64,000 nt of DNA, taken from positions 186,001-250,000 of the forward strand of contig NZ_ASWO01000003.1 in assembly GCF_000407605.1 (NCBI RefSeq), given 5' to 3'. The notes under the pieces are model-generated. The model saw only the letters and a list, made by a program, of their open reading frames with translations. It had not been told where the DNA came from and did not search any database. The translations under genes were made by a program, and so were the position numbers. The DNA is from Enterococcus sulfureus ATCC 49903 (GTDB lineage Bacteria; Bacillota; Bacilli; Lactobacillales; Enterococcaceae). Positions 34,634 through 43,796 of the stretch are shown here, piece after piece. Position 1 is the stretch's first letter, and each line of letters starts with the position of its first letter.

Positions 34634-34803
34634 ATGCTGTCCTTACATGGAAAAACTCCATGCCTTTCTTATTGTTTCGACAAGTGTCGTTAGTCAAAAT
34701 ATAGCACAACGAAAAACTCTGTCAAATTCAGACCAGAGTAGGAGGTATGATTGGTCTAGTATTGGTATAGTCAGTGGAGAAAAAAGAGTAAGGGAGAACG
34801 AAG

Positions 34804-35586
34804 ATGCAAAAGGGACTTACGCATTATCAGTTAAAATGGATTGGGATCATCTTTATGGTGATCGATCATGTCAATACCAATTTCGGAGCACAGCTTCATT
34901 GGCCACTTTGGGTATCATTACTCGCACGTTTTGTAGCACCACTGTTTGTTTTTATGATGGTTGAAGGCTTCTTTTACACAAGAAACCGAAAAAAATATGC
35001 TAGTCGCTTATTGATTGGTGGATTTGCGATGTTAGGCATTAATATCGCACATAATCTATTGACCCATAGCACGTTTACGCATCCGATCACCGGACAGTTT
35101 GATCCATTTTTAGTGATTCAAGGAAACAATATTTTCTTAACGTTAGCTTGGCTTTTTTTATTTATTTGGAGTATCGATACGTGTCGAAAACAAACAACTT
35201 GGAGTCGAAAATTGGGGTTTGCTAGTTTAGCGTTACTATTGATTCCGTTGATTTTATTTAGTGAAGGAGGACCATATGAACTTATTTTAGCATTAGTATT
35301 TTACTGCTTTAGAGGCAATCTAAAGCGTATCAGTCTTGCGATCCTGACATTTTCGGCGCTCTTATTTATTCATGCATACCTCACATATGCACAAGGTGGG
35401 AATGGAACATTTTACCAAGTCTTCACGTTCGATAACGAGTATATGATCGCTACTGTATTGCCATTTTTATATGCATATAATGGCAAATTAGGCGGTAGGG
35501 GCACACGTTTTGATAAACAATTTTTTTATTATTTTTACCCAGTACATCTGGTTGTTATCTATATAATCAAAGCTTTTGTTGGATAA
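34804..35586 (+). CDS. TraX-family membrane protein
   Basis: A 260-residue polytopic protein. The N-terminal LKWIGIIFMVIDHVNT (~9-24), the VEGFFYTRNRKKYASRLL segment (~58-75) and the C-terminal FYYFYPVHLVVIYIIK are characteristic of TraX. E. coli TraX acetylates pilin, but chromosomal Gram-positive members are of unknown role and likely acyltransferases. ATG after AAGGGAG. No conjugation genes are nearby. Confidence 0.85.
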   Translation: MQKGLTHYQLKWIGIIFMVIDHVNTNFGAQLHWPLWVSLLARFVAPLFVFMMVEGFFYTRNRKKYASRLLIGGFAMLGINIAHNLLTHSTFTHPITGQFDPFLVIQGNNIFLTLAWLFLFIWSIDTCRKQTTWSRKLGFASLALLLIPLILFSEGGPYELILALVFYCFRGNLKRISLAILTFSALLFIHAYLTYAQGGNGTFYQVFTFDNEYMIATVLPFLYAYNGKLGGRGTRFDKQFFYYFYPVHLVVIYIIKAFVG

Positions 35587-35615
35587 GCATCGCGAATATT
35601 CGCGGTGCTTTTTTT
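35585..35615 (+). terminator. Terminator of the TraX gene
   Basis: AAGCATCGCGAA pairs with TTCGCGGTGCTT, followed by T7. Confidence 0.85.
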
Positions 35616-35702
35616 GCAACAAAAAGTAGAAATGTGCAACAAACAAAAAATAGCGAGTGATCTTGTATAAAGCATGCTACAGTAAAGATAAGGAGGGAGA
35701 AG

Positions 35703-36164
35703 ATGAAGATAAAATGGTTTTTTGATCCGCAGCTAGATCGTAATCAAGCGAATATTTCGCTACACCCAAGCCAGCGTCATTTAGTTTCGCGATTTGAGCA
35801 AACACTTCAAGAAGAACCGATACTAGAAGTCATCGAGCCACAAACTCATCGTAAAAAATACTTGCCTGTAACGAAAATTTTAGCAATTGAAGCGATGGAC
35901 CATCTTTCAAAAGTTTATCCACTTCATGAAGAGGTCGTTTATGCAAAAGGGCGTTTGAAAGACTTTGCTTATTTGGCGGATGTTGGGTTAGTCCGTATTA
36001 ATAATACAACCATTATCAATTTGAACGAGATCGAAAGTTTTCAAACCGAACGCAATGCATGTTTGAGTGTGTACACTACTCAAAAACAAGTATTTCGTGT
36101 CAGTCGCCATTACGTCAAAATGATTCGTCAGCAATTCTTAGATGGTCAAAAAGGAGGAAACTAA
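35703..36164 (+). CDS. LytTR-domain DNA-binding regulator
   Basis: A 153-residue protein with a short N-terminal part and a LytTR domain at about 52-148 (KILAIEAMDHLSKVY, GLVRINNTTIINLNEIESF, FRVSRHYVKMIRQQF). It has no receiver domain, so it is not a standard response regulator. The DUF3021 membrane-protein gene follows one base after its stop. LytTR-DUF3021 pairs often regulate themselves and membrane functions. ATG after AAGGAGGG. Confidence 0.88.
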   Translation: MKIKWFFDPQLDRNQANISLHPSQRHLVSRFEQTLQEEPILEVIEPQTHRKKYLPVTKILAIEAMDHLSKVYPLHEEVVYAKGRLKDFAYLADVGLVRINNTTIINLNEIESFQTERNACLSVYTTQKQVFRVSRHYVKMIRQQFLDGQKGGN

Positions 36165-36165
36165 A

Positions 36166-36573
36166 ATGCAACGCTTAAAAAATCAAGTCTTACAGATCAT
36201 ATTATTTTCATTTATTTGGTTACTTGTCATTTGTACTCTTATTGGTGGTAATGCACGTATCGAGCTGTTCTATGTATGGAAGTTATTGGCGATTTCAGGG
36301 ATTATCGGGAGTGTTTTTGGCTTTCTTTATCCCTATACGTGGGAGTATTTGACTTGGTCGGCTTTGTTCAATAGTATCGTGATGACTGGGGTAAATGTTG
36401 TAGCAGGATATGTTTCGTTGTATTTATTCTCAGATATATTGTTTTCATTTATCTTGCCTTATTGGTGGGCAGTGTTGCTTGTCACTTTAATTTTGCATCT
36501 ATTTATGTATCAGTTTTATCGTCGTTATGAGAATCGAAAAATTGCTCGTCAATTAAATCGATTGAAAGACTAA
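36166..36573 (+). CDS. DUF3021-family membrane protein
   Basis: A 135-residue protein with four helices (~8-27, 38-56, 64-84, 92-114), the architecture of DUF3021 proteins that accompany LytTR regulators. The frame opens earlier at 36142, but ATG 36166 sits at the right distance from AAAAGGAGG, which lies in the end of the regulator gene. It probably controls the LytTR protein from the membrane. Confidence 0.82.
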   Translation: MQRLKNQVLQIILFSFIWLLVICTLIGGNARIELFYVWKLLAISGIIGSVFGFLYPYTWEYLTWSALFNSIVMTGVNVVAGYVSLYLFSDILFSFILPYWWAVLLVTLILHLFMYQFYRRYENRKIARQLNRLKD

Positions 36574-36602
36574 GAAGAATTTCTGTCTTGTCTATATCAT
36601 TT

Positions 36603-36616
36603 GCGAAACGCTTTCA
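36603..36616. promoter_or_regulatory. cre-like site before the nucleoside hydrolase
   Basis: Read leftward, TGAAAGCGTTTCGC keeps the conserved half and the central CG of the CcpA site. It lies 37 bases before the gene, consistent with carbon catabolite repression. Confidence 0.35.
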
Positions 36617-36652
36617 AATATGGTCTACTAAAAGAAAAAAAGGAGAACCTAC

Positions 36653-37603
36653 ATGAAAAAGCTGATTTTAGATGTAGATACGGGAATCGACGATGCATTT
36701 GCGATCTTATACGCTTTATCGCAGTATGAGCAAGTAGAATTAATTGGGATTACCACAAGCTTTGGCAATGTTTTAGTACAGCAAGCCACAAAAAATACGT
36801 TACAAGTATTGGAGTTGTTTGAAGTAGATATACCCGTTTATCAAGGTGCTGCTGCAAGTTGGGGAAATCAAACGTATACTGTACCGGATTCATTTGAACG
36901 TGTGCATGGTCGAAATGGAATCGGTGAATATCACTTGCCGATACCACGAGCCACTCCTAAAGAACTGACTGCTGTGGATTTTTTGATTGAAGCCGCAAAT
37001 AAGCATCAAGATGAGTTGATCGTAGTCACGTTAGGACCGTTAACGAATTTAGCCGATGCACTCAAAAAAGCACCCGAAACTATCAAAAAAATCGGCAAGA
37101 TCGTATGTATGGCAGGAGCGCTGACGATTCCTGGTAATATTACTTCTGTTGCAGAAGTGAATGTCTACAATGATGCTGCGGCAGTAAACTATGTATTTGA
37201 ACACCTTTTTGTAACGGTCGTAGGACTCGATGTGACGCTACAAACGATGATCACAAAACAAGATATCGCTCGTTTTGATCGGAAGAATAAAAAAGGTGAT
37301 TTTTTAGCCGCAATTGCGGAGTATTATTACCAAAATGAATATGCAGAGCAAGACTATGGTGGTGCTTTACACGATCCATTGGCTGTCGCGATTGCATTAG
37401 AAGAAGGATTTTGTACCTCTTTTATCGAATTAAACCTAACTGTTGAGCAAACGGATCAAACGTATGGGCGCATGATTGGAAAACTAGATGAATTAACATT
37501 GATTCCGAAACGAACGCGCTTTTGTTTGCAAATTGATGCCACACGTTTTGTTGATCATTTTGTTGAATCCTTGGCGAAGTTTAGTGGAGCTAATAACAAA
37601 TAA
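36653..37603 (+). CDS. Nucleoside hydrolase (IunH family)
   Basis: A 316-residue N-ribohydrolase that splits ribonucleosides into base and ribose. It has the calcium-binding Asp cluster DVDTGIDDAFAI at residues 6-17, the VTLGPLTNLADAL strand (~126-138) and the C-terminal GGALHDPLAVA with the His/Asp pair (~238-248). Pyrimidine or mixed specificity cannot be told. ATG after AAAAGGAG. It complements the phosphorolytic salvage operon at 53-63 kb. Confidence 0.9.
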   Translation: MKKLILDVDTGIDDAFAILYALSQYEQVELIGITTSFGNVLVQQATKNTLQVLELFEVDIPVYQGAAASWGNQTYTVPDSFERVHGRNGIGEYHLPIPRATPKELTAVDFLIEAANKHQDELIVVTLGPLTNLADALKKAPETIKKIGKIVCMAGALTIPGNITSVAEVNVYNDAAAVNYVFEHLFVTVVGLDVTLQTMITKQDIARFDRKNKKGDFLAAIAEYYYQNEYAEQDYGGALHDPLAVAIALEEGFCTSFIELNLTVEQTDQTYGRMIGKLDELTLIPKRTRFCLQIDATRFVDHFVESLAKFSGANNK

Positions 37604-37618
37604 GCTAAAATTGAAATA

Positions 37619-37653
37619 ACAAAAAAAGCATCGTAGAAAATCTACGATGCTTT
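37619..37653 (-). terminator. Terminator of the leftward tRNA unit
   Basis: Read leftward, AAAGCATCGTAGA pairs with TCTACGATGCTTT followed by T7, directly after tRNA-Gln. It may also end the convergent nucleoside hydrolase transcript. Confidence 0.85.
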
Positions 37654-37659
37654 GCAGTA

Positions 37660-37731
37660 CTGGGGTAGCTGGATTCGAACCAACGCATGAGGGAGTCAAA
37701 GTCCCTTGCCTTACCGCTTGGCTATACCCCA
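37660..37731 (-). tRNA. tRNA-Gln (anticodon TTG)
   Basis: Seventy-two bases fold as a cloverleaf on the minus strand: acceptor TGGGGTA/TACCCCA, anticodon loop CTTTGAC and the GGTTCGAATCC T-arm. CCA is not encoded. Confidence 0.95.
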
Positions 37732-37737
37732 ATGAAA

Positions 37738-37818
37738 TGGAGGAGAGTGGATTCGAACCACTGAACCAAAAGGAACGGATTTACAGTCCGCCGCGTTTAG
37801 CCACTTCGCTACTCCTCC
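37738..37818 (-). tRNA. tRNA-Tyr (anticodon GTA)
   Basis: Eighty-one bases on the minus strand with a long class II variable arm. The acceptor is GGAGGAG/CTCCTCC, the anticodon loop is CTGTAAA and the T-arm is GGTTCGAATCC. It lies six bases upstream of tRNA-Gln in the same transcript. Confidence 0.95.
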
Positions 37819-38100
37819 AAAAATCAATACCTGAATAACAGGACTTACTTATAATACAATAACAATAAAAGAACGTCAACCATATTTCACTACTTTTTTT
37901 AAATTTGTGAAAAAATAATAGTCAACGTATTCAACAGTATGATTTATACATAAGATTATGAAAAAATTATTTTATATTTTAATTTTTTTATCATAAAAAT
38001 CAAGGCGAAACCTATAAATAGAAAGCAATTGAACCTTCGTTTTTATTGGTGAATTTTATGTATTTAAATCGTAATTTATGTTATTAAATGAAAAAGACGA
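37819..38100. other. AT-rich intergenic stretch before the T-box
   Basis: It separates the leftward tRNAs from the rightward met operon. Upstream of tRNA-Tyr a leftward TATAAG-like -10 is seen near 37850. No coding signal otherwise. Confidence 0.4.
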
Positions 38101-38129
38101 TTGACGCTTGCTTTAAAGTACGCTATTGT
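38101..38129 (+). promoter_or_regulatory. Promoter of the met T-box operon
   Basis: TTGACG (38101-38106), 17 bases, TATTGT (38124-38129), just before the T-box leader. Confidence 0.65.
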
Positions 38130-38130
38130 T

Positions 38131-38428
38131 AGCAACAACAAGAAACACAAATTAAATACATCTACATTGCGTGGAAATGATAAGTACAAAAAAGAATCTT
38201 TCATCAGAGAGTCTGGGTAGCTGAAAACAGACAAAGAAGGCATTTTGGAAAATGGTCATGGAGCAATTCGTTGAAGCGATAAGCGGGTAAACGACGGGAG
38301 CAACCGATATTTTGCTAGAGTATGATAGTACTTGAAGAGGGAATGTGCGCGAGCAGATTCTAAATTAGAGGTGGTAACGCGAATTTTCGTCCTCAAACAT
38401 TAGGTTTAATGTTTGGGGGCTTTTTTTT
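38131..38428 (+). promoter_or_regulatory. T-box leader, probably methionine-specific
   Basis: A ~300-base leader with an AGAGAG bulge (38204-38209) in stem I, the hallmark T-box GAGGTGGTAACGCG at 38368-38381, and a terminator hairpin at 38391-38418 with T8. Uncharged tRNA should pair with the T-box and prevent termination, switching on metNPQ. Methionine specificity is inferred from the operon and from the known use of Met T-boxes in Lactobacillales. ATG triplets near 38252-38260 are candidate specifiers, but I could not fold stem I with certainty. Confidence 0.85.
38391..38428 (+). terminator. Regulated terminator of the T-box
   Basis: CCTCAAACATTA pairs with TAATGTTTGGGG across a four-base loop, followed by T8. 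Its 5' arm is part of the alternative antiterminator. Confidence 0.9.
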
Positions 38429-38454
38429 ATGCCAAAAAAAGGGGGAAACGCAAC

Positions 38455-39528
38455 ATGATCGAGTTAAAACAAGTCGATGTGGTCTTTACACAAAAGAAAA
38501 AAACAACGATCGCCGTATCGAATGTCAATTTATCTGTGGAGAAAAAAGATATCTTTGGTATCGTCGGATATTCTGGAGCTGGAAAAAGTACCTTGGTTCG
38601 TTTGATCAATTTATTGCAACGACCAACTAGTGGGGAAGTCATCATCGATGGAGTCGATCTAACGAAGATCTCTCATCGCACCTTACGTCAACAGCGCAAA
38701 CAAATCGGAATGATCTTTCAACATTTCAATCTATTTAATGCGAGAACCGTATTTGATAATGTCGCGTTTGCGTTAAAGTATTCCGGATTAAAAAAAGCTG
38801 AGCGAACTGAAAAAGTAACTAGCTTACTTCAATTAGTTGGACTAGAAGATAAAGCACAAGCCTATCCGAGTCAATTATCCGGTGGACAAAAACAGAGAGT
38901 CGCCATTGCACGAGCTTTAGCAAGTGATCCTAAAATTTTACTGTGTGATGAAGCCACCAGTGCACTAGATCCGAAAACAACGATCCAGATTTTAGAATTA
39001 TTGCAAAAATTAAATCGTGAATTGGATTTGACGATCGTTTTGATCACACATGAAATGCAAGTCGTCAAAGAGATCTGCAATAAAGTAGCGGTAATGGAAG
39101 ATGGACAGATCATTGAGCAAGGACGTGCACTCGATATTTTTAGTCAACCACAAAAAGCGTTAACGAAAGACTTTATTCGAACAGCAACCCATATCGATCA
39201 AGCATTGGCGACGATCTTAGAACATCCGCAGTTTTCAAATCTATCACCAAATGAATGGTTAGTCGAATTGTCTTATGTAGGAGATGAAACGGATCAACCG
39301 TTGATTGCACAATTATTTAGTCGTTTCCAAGTGACGACCAATATTTTATACGGCAATGTTGAAATCATTCAAGGAACCGCGCTGGGCACATTAGTTGTAG
39401 TCTTAACTGGAAACCATAACCAAAAACAAAAAGTATTTGATTATTTGAAAAAACATCGCGTAAATGCCACGTTATTAAAAGAAGCACACAGCAAACATCA
39501 AAATTTAACTTTAGTAGGAGGCGCTTGA
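38455..39528 (+). CDS. metN: Methionine ABC importer ATPase
   Basis: A 357-residue ATPase. Walker A is GYSGAGKST (~39-47), the Q-loop [10 protein letters not shown], signature LSGGQKQR (~141-148), Walker [13 protein letters not shown] and H-loop LITHEMQVV, followed by a C-terminal NIL (ACT-like) methionine-sensing domain at ~260-345. The frame is open from 38413, but those codons overlap the terminator T tract. ATG 38455 follows GGGGG. First gene of metN-metP-metQ. Confidence 0.93.
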   Translation: MIELKQVDVVFTQKKKTTIAVSNVNLSVEKKDIFGIVGYSGAGKSTLVRLINLLQRPTSGEVIIDGVDLTKISHRTLRQQRKQIGMIFQHFNLFNARTVFDNVAFALKYSGLKKAERTEKVTSLLQLVGLEDKAQAYPSQLSGGQKQRVAIARALASDPKILLCDEATSALDPKTTIQILELLQKLNRELDLTIVLITHEMQVVKEICNKVAVMEDGQIIEQGRALDIFSQPQKALTKDFIRTATHIDQALATILEHPQFSNLSPNEWLVELSYVGDETDQPLIAQLFSRFQVTTNILYGNVEIIQGTALGTLVVVLTGNHNQKQKVFDYLKKHRVNATLLKEAHSKHQNLTLVGGA

Positions 39529-39529
39529 T

Positions 39530-40213
39530 ATGGACGCATTACTCACTCGTTACATCCCAAACGTTGTCGCTAGTAAAGATGATTTTATTATAGCTACAAC
39601 TCAAACGTTATATATGGTCTTTTGGACTGCGTTGATTGCAGGGATTTTAGGAATTATTTTAGGGGTATTACTTGTCGTGATCAGACCAAATGGCATCTTA
39701 GAAAACAAAGTCATTTATCAAGTGTTGGATAAAGCCATCAACGTCGTGCGCTCGATCCCATTTATTATTTTACTTGCTTTACTTGCTGTTGTGACCAGAT
39801 TTATCGTCGGGACAACGATCGGAGAACAAGCCGCATTAGTCCCATTGATCATCGGGATCATTCCTTTTTATGCTCGACAAATCGAGAATGCTTTACTCGA
39901 AGTGGACCATGGAGTGATCGAAGCCGCCCAAGCGATGGGGACAAGTAAGTTTGGCATTATTGTACGCATTTATCTAATCGAAGGCTTGCCAAGTATCGTC
40001 CGTGTTTCAGCATTGACGATGATCAATGTGATTGGATTAACGGCCATGGCCGGTGCAGTAGGTGCAGGTGGACTAGGAAACTTAGCCATCTCAAGAGGAT
40101 ACAACAGATTCCAAACAGATGTGACGATCGTCGCGACAGTACTCATTTTAATTTTAGTTTTTATCAGTCAATTTGTTAGCAACGTCATTATCAAAAAAAT
40201 CAGTCACGCATAA
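39530..40213 (+). CDS. metP: Methionine ABC importer permease
   Basis: A 227-residue MetI-type permease with five helices. It has the family EAA loop EVDHGVIEAAQAMGTSKFGI (~124-143) that docks on MetN, and AGAVGAGGLGNLAISRGYNRF near the C-terminus. The start is two bases after metN. Confidence 0.93.
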   Translation: MDALLTRYIPNVVASKDDFIIATTQTLYMVFWTALIAGILGIILGVLLVVIRPNGILENKVIYQVLDKAINVVRSIPFIILLALLAVVTRFIVGTTIGEQAALVPLIIGIIPFYARQIENALLEVDHGVIEAAQAMGTSKFGIIVRIYLIEGLPSIVRVSALTMINVIGLTAMAGAVGAGGLGNLAISRGYNRFQTDVTIVATVLILILVFISQFVSNVIIKKISHA

Positions 40214-40228
40214 TTAGGGGGAAATCAT

Positions 40229-41068
40229 ATGAAGAAAATTTTATTAGGGTTATCAGTTTTATTTGCAGGAGCAGTATTAGTCGGTTGTGGAAAAAATAGT
40301 GAGTCAAAAGAAGCAGCTGCAGCAGAAGATACTACAGTCAAATTAGGTGTCGTAGGAGACAATACCGATGTCTGGGACGATGTCAGCAAACGATTAAAAG
40401 AGGAAGGAATCACGATCAAATATGTAAAATTCACGGATTATACAACACCAAATACCGCTTTAGCAGACGGCTCGATCGATGCAAATGCCTTTCAAACTGA
40501 GATCTTTTTAGATGCGTACAATAAAGAAGCCAATACTGATCTAACACCGATTGGATTGACTGTTATCGCGCCACTTGGGATCTACTCAGATAAAATCAAA
40601 GATGTTTCTGAATTGAAAAAAGGCGACACTGTCACGATTCCAAACGATGCAACGAACAATGGTCGCGCATTACTGTTACTTCAATCAGCTGGTGTACTCA
40701 CAGTCGATAAAAAAGCCGGTCAAACACCAACTTTAGCTGACGTCACAAGTAATCCATTAGAGTTGAACATCAAAGAAGTCGATGCCGCACAAACTGCACG
40801 TTCATTACCAGATGTCGATGTCGCGATCATCAATAGTGGCATGGCTGTCGATGCTGGATTGACCCCTTCAAAAGATGCGATCTACTTAGAACCAGTTAGT
40901 GATGGCTCTCGACCATACGTTAACGTAATTGCCGTTAAGAAAGAAAATAAAGACAAAGAAGTATACAAAAAAATCGTCGAAGCCTATCAAACTGAACAAA
41001 CGAAAAAAGTAATCGATGAAACTTCAAAAGGCTCATCAAAAGCCGCATGGGAAGATTTTACATTATAA
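40229..41068 (+). CDS. metQ: Methionine-binding lipoprotein
   Basis: A 279-residue NlpA/MetQ-family lipoprotein: signal peptide with lipobox LVGC (Cys20), then KLGVVGDNTDVWDDV, DANAFQTEIFLDAYN (the family's FQ..YL region) and VTIPNDATNNGRALLLLQ. It captures methionine outside the membrane for MetNP. ATG after AGGGGGA. Confidence 0.93.
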   Translation: MKKILLGLSVLFAGAVLVGCGKNSESKEAAAAEDTTVKLGVVGDNTDVWDDVSKRLKEEGITIKYVKFTDYTTPNTALADGSIDANAFQTEIFLDAYNKEANTDLTPIGLTVIAPLGIYSDKIKDVSELKKGDTVTIPNDATNNGRALLLLQSAGVLTVDKKAGQTPTLADVTSNPLELNIKEVDAAQTARSLPDVDVAIINSGMAVDAGLTPSKDAIYLEPVSDGSRPYVNVIAVKKENKDKEVYKKIVEAYQTEQTKKVIDETSKGSSKAAWEDFTL

Positions 41069-41086
41069 AAAAGGGAGTCTGATCAT

Positions 41087-42286
41087 ATGACAGTCAAAGT
41101 AGCTGAACCAACGATTATTGAAGAATACATTACTAAACGCTTAGCCCATTACCAAGAATTAGCGTTAGCTATCCACGATACACCTGAAGTGAGTAATTAT
41201 GAGTTTTTTGCTCAAAAAACCTTGGTCCAACTGCTCACAGAAGAAGGATTCGAAGTCGAAACGGACGTAGCTGGACATCGCACTGGATTTGATGCACGTT
41301 ACAAAGGAAAAAAATCAGGTCCAACTTTAGTCTTTTTAGCAGAATATGATGCTTTACCCGGAATCGGACATGCATGTGGTCATAATCTATTTGGAATCAC
41401 CTCGATTTTAGCAGCAAGTTCGTTAAAACAAGTTGTCGATGAAGTCGGTGGAGAGATTCGGGTGTACGGAACACCTGGGGAAGAAGGTGGCGAAAATGGT
41501 TCAGCAAAAGGTAGTTTCGTACGGGAAGGCTTTTTCAAAGATGTGGATGCAGCACTTTGCTGCCACCCTGGATATGGATACAGCACCACAGGACCAGGAT
41601 TGGCTAACGATCCTGTCGATATAAAATTTTACGGTCGTGCTTCTCATGCAGCCGCTGCTCCTGAAAAAGGTATCAATGCTCTAGATGCCGTAATCCAAGT
41701 CTTCAATAGCATCAATGCGTTAAGAGAACATGTGCCAAGCGATGTGCGCATTCATGGGATCATTACAGATGGTGGTGTTGCAGCCAATGTCGTACCAGAA
41801 TTTGCTTCAGCTCGTTTTTACTTACGTGCTTTAAGTCGCTCAACACTCAATGAAGTCTATGAAAAAGTCGAAAATATCGTAAAGGGAGCCGCACTGGCAA
41901 CAGGAACCACTTACGAATTTGGGCTTTTCCAAAACTCAGTGGATGACATCATTATCACACCAAGCTTTGACCAACTCTTTTTCAAACATTTAACACAAGC
42001 CAATATTGATCAAAGTGAGATTCGTACCGAACTGCCTACTTCATTTGGTTCATCAGATGTAGGAAACGTTAGTCAAGTGATCCCAACGATCCAACCAGTA
42101 GTCTCGATTTCAGAAGAGTATATCGCTGGACACAGTATCGAATTTAAAGCAGCGGCACGCAGTGAAAAAGGCTTGAATTCCATCGCAATTGGGGCCAGTT
42201 TACTTGCGTTAACGGCTTTAGATCTACTAGAAGATCCAGAACTACTCGATGAGATCAAAGAAGAACATGCGAAGTTGATTCACTAA
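41087..42286 (+). CDS. M20-family amidohydrolase in the met operon
   Basis: A 399-residue M20D-type zinc hydrolase: HDTPEVSNYE near the N-terminus, the metal-binding GIGHACGHNLFG (~90-101), GTPGEEGGENGSAKG with the catalytic Glu-Glu (~127-141), a dimerisation domain with GRASHAAAAPEKGINALDAV (~185-204) and a C-terminal GHSIEF. Relatives cleave N-acyl amino acids or aminobenzoyl-glutamate. It is 18 bases after metQ and before the operon terminator. Release of methionine from an imported N-acyl or peptide conjugate is therefore plausible, but inferred. Confidence 0.82.
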   Translation: MTVKVAEPTIIEEYITKRLAHYQELALAIHDTPEVSNYEFFAQKTLVQLLTEEGFEVETDVAGHRTGFDARYKGKKSGPTLVFLAEYDALPGIGHACGHNLFGITSILAASSLKQVVDEVGGEIRVYGTPGEEGGENGSAKGSFVREGFFKDVDAALCCHPGYGYSTTGPGLANDPVDIKFYGRASHAAAAPEKGINALDAVIQVFNSINALREHVPSDVRIHGIITDGGVAANVVPEFASARFYLRALSRSTLNEVYEKVENIVKGAALATGTTYEFGLFQNSVDDIIITPSFDQLFFKHLTQANIDQSEIRTELPTSFGSSDVGNVSQVIPTIQPVVSISEEYIAGHSIEFKAAARSEKGLNSIAIGASLLALTALDLLEDPELLDEIKEEHAKLIH

Positions 42287-42320
42287 AAAAAGAACTTTCT
42301 GCGGAAAGTTCTTTTTTAGT
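42282..42320. terminator. Bidirectional terminator of the met operon
   Basis: AAAAAAAGAACTTTC pairs with GAAAGTTCTTTTTT across a tight loop; it also ends the convergent LysR gene. Confidence 0.9.
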
Positions 42321-43089
42321 GTGCTAAATGAAATTTTTTTGAAGTGAGACGTGCAGCGTAGGTATAGATCGTGATGGATGGGATAAGTGAATCTAATGGA
42401 ATACGAGTTAAATGTGTCGCATACGATAATACCTTTTGTGGTAAAATCGCGGCTACACTCTCGTGACTTAGCACATGAAGTAAGCTATCAAATGTATCCA
42501 TTTCAATAATCTGTGCATCTTTTAAAGAAGGAGTTTCAAGGTACTCAAGAGTAGCTTTTCGATAAGGACAATATGGATCGCGACTAACTAAAAATATCAT
42601 TGGAATATCTGTTGTCGTCCCAATACATGTAATGGATTCTTCAAACGAATCGACTTGGATCAATCCATGTTCTGTGAGTGGTGTGTTCACTACTATAAAA
42701 TCAAGCGTATGCTTTTTTAAATCTTCAATAAGTTGATGAATCGGTGAAATAAAAATATCAACTTCGGGACGTACATAATACGGTTCAAAATAATTCCGAG
42801 AAAGAGTTTGTGTTGTCCCGATTTTTAATACATTATTTTTTGAAAACAACGTATCTACTTCATTAGTAAGAGCTAAAAATTTTTCGGTATATGGAATAAA
42901 TTGTTCTCCATTTACGGTTAAAGACATTCCTTTATTGGTCCGTTGAAATAGTAAGATACCTAGTTCCTCTTCTAATTTTGCAATCCGTTTGCTGATATTT
43001 GACTGGGTGTAGCCTAACTTTTCAGCAGCTTTTATAGTCGATTGCTGTTGTACTACTTCGTAAAAAATTTTAATATCATTTAGCTCCAT
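42316..43089 (-). CDS. LysR-family transcriptional regulator
   Basis: A 257-residue protein with the N-terminal LysR winged helix (MELNDIKIFYEVVQQQSTIKAA, then GYTQSNISKRIAKLEEELG, residues 1-45) and a shortened effector domain; typical family length is ~290-300. ATG after AAAGGAAG. It diverges from the DUF4865 gene across ~107 bases, the standard arrangement for a LysR protein and its target, so it likely controls that gene. The ligand is unknown. Confidence 0.85.
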   Translation of the reverse strand: MELNDIKIFYEVVQQQSTIKAAEKLGYTQSNISKRIAKLEEELGILLFQRTNKGMSLTVNGEQFIPYTEKFLALTNEVDTLFSKNNVLKIGTTQTLSRNYFEPYYVRPEVDIFISPIHQLIEDLKKHTLDFIVVNTPLTEHGLIQVDSFEESITCIGTTTDIPMIFLVSRDPYCPYRKATLEYLETPSLKDAQIIEMDTFDSLLHVLSHESVAAILPQKVLSYATHLTRIPLDSLIPSITIYTYAARLTSKKFHLAH

Positions 43090-43196
43090 CGATTTAGCTT
43101 CCTTTGCTATTCCATTTTGGAATTTTGTTATGATTTATAACCATTATACAACGAAATTATCTCACGTATAATTTTATTTGAAAGGAGAGATGTAGT

Positions 43197-43706
43197 ATGA
43201 ATGCAATGCAATATAACATCACATTACCAAACGATTATGATATGGAGGTCATCAGAAATAGAGTAGCAGAGAATGGGATGAAAACAGATGGATTTGAAGG
43301 GTTAGCACTAAAAGCCTATCTGATTATAGAACAAAAAGATCGTAAAGAGTACGCACCATTTTATTTGTGGGAGCAGACAGGAGGGATGAATCGATTCATT
43401 TTTGAAGGATTCTACGATAATATTTTGACCTCATTTGGCTGGCAACATATCAACATCGCGATCCCATTATTGACGGAGATTTCGGATAAAATCAAAGAAG
43501 CCCGTTATGTAATCGAGATCGAGCAGGATATCAAACGTACAAATAGTATGCAAAAACCTCATTACTCACTACCCCATTTGGAATGCTTGGGTAAAACAAT
43601 AGTGTACAATCCGGATAAATGGAAATATGTTGAATTTTATTTTGTAAACGAGCAACCAGAAGCAGTAGAATGTAATATATATGAGGTCTTGCATATCTCG
43701 AAATAA
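43197..43706 (+). CDS. DUF4865-family protein
   Basis: A 169-residue soluble protein with YNITLPNDYDMEVIRNRVAENG (split in the text at residues 6-27), GFEGLALKAYLI and EYAPFYLWEQTGGMNRFI, which match the DUF4865 family. Members resemble small monooxygenase-like or stress proteins and usually sit beside a LysR regulator, as here. ATG after AAAGGAGAG. Biochemical role unknown. Confidence 0.75.
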   Translation: MNAMQYNITLPNDYDMEVIRNRVAENGMKTDGFEGLALKAYLIIEQKDRKEYAPFYLWEQTGGMNRFIFEGFYDNILTSFGWQHINIAIPLLTEISDKIKEARYVIEIEQDIKRTNSMQKPHYSLPHLECLGKTIVYNPDKWKYVEFYFVNEQPEAVECNIYEVLHISK

Positions 43707-43707
43707 T

Positions 43708-43746
43708 GAAGAAACAAGCTAAACTCTTAGCTTGTTTCTTTTTTTT
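43708..43746 (+). terminator. Terminator of the DUF4865 gene
   Basis: GAAACAAGCTAA (43711-43722) pairs with TTAGCTTGTTTC (43727-43738) followed by T8. Confidence 0.88.
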
Positions 43747-43796
43747 GTATAAAATAACATTTTAAAAATATTATTTGATTTAAAAAAGGCTTATCT

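Noticed and set aside
34804-35586. TraX as evidence of an integrated conjugative element
   Set aside because: No relaxase, mating-pair genes, integrase or attachment repeats are near; chromosomal TraX genes are common.
38413-38454. Extended metN start
   Set aside because: The extra 14 codons lie in the T tract of the T-box terminator and its flank; the ATG at 38455 has a ribosome site and matches family starts.
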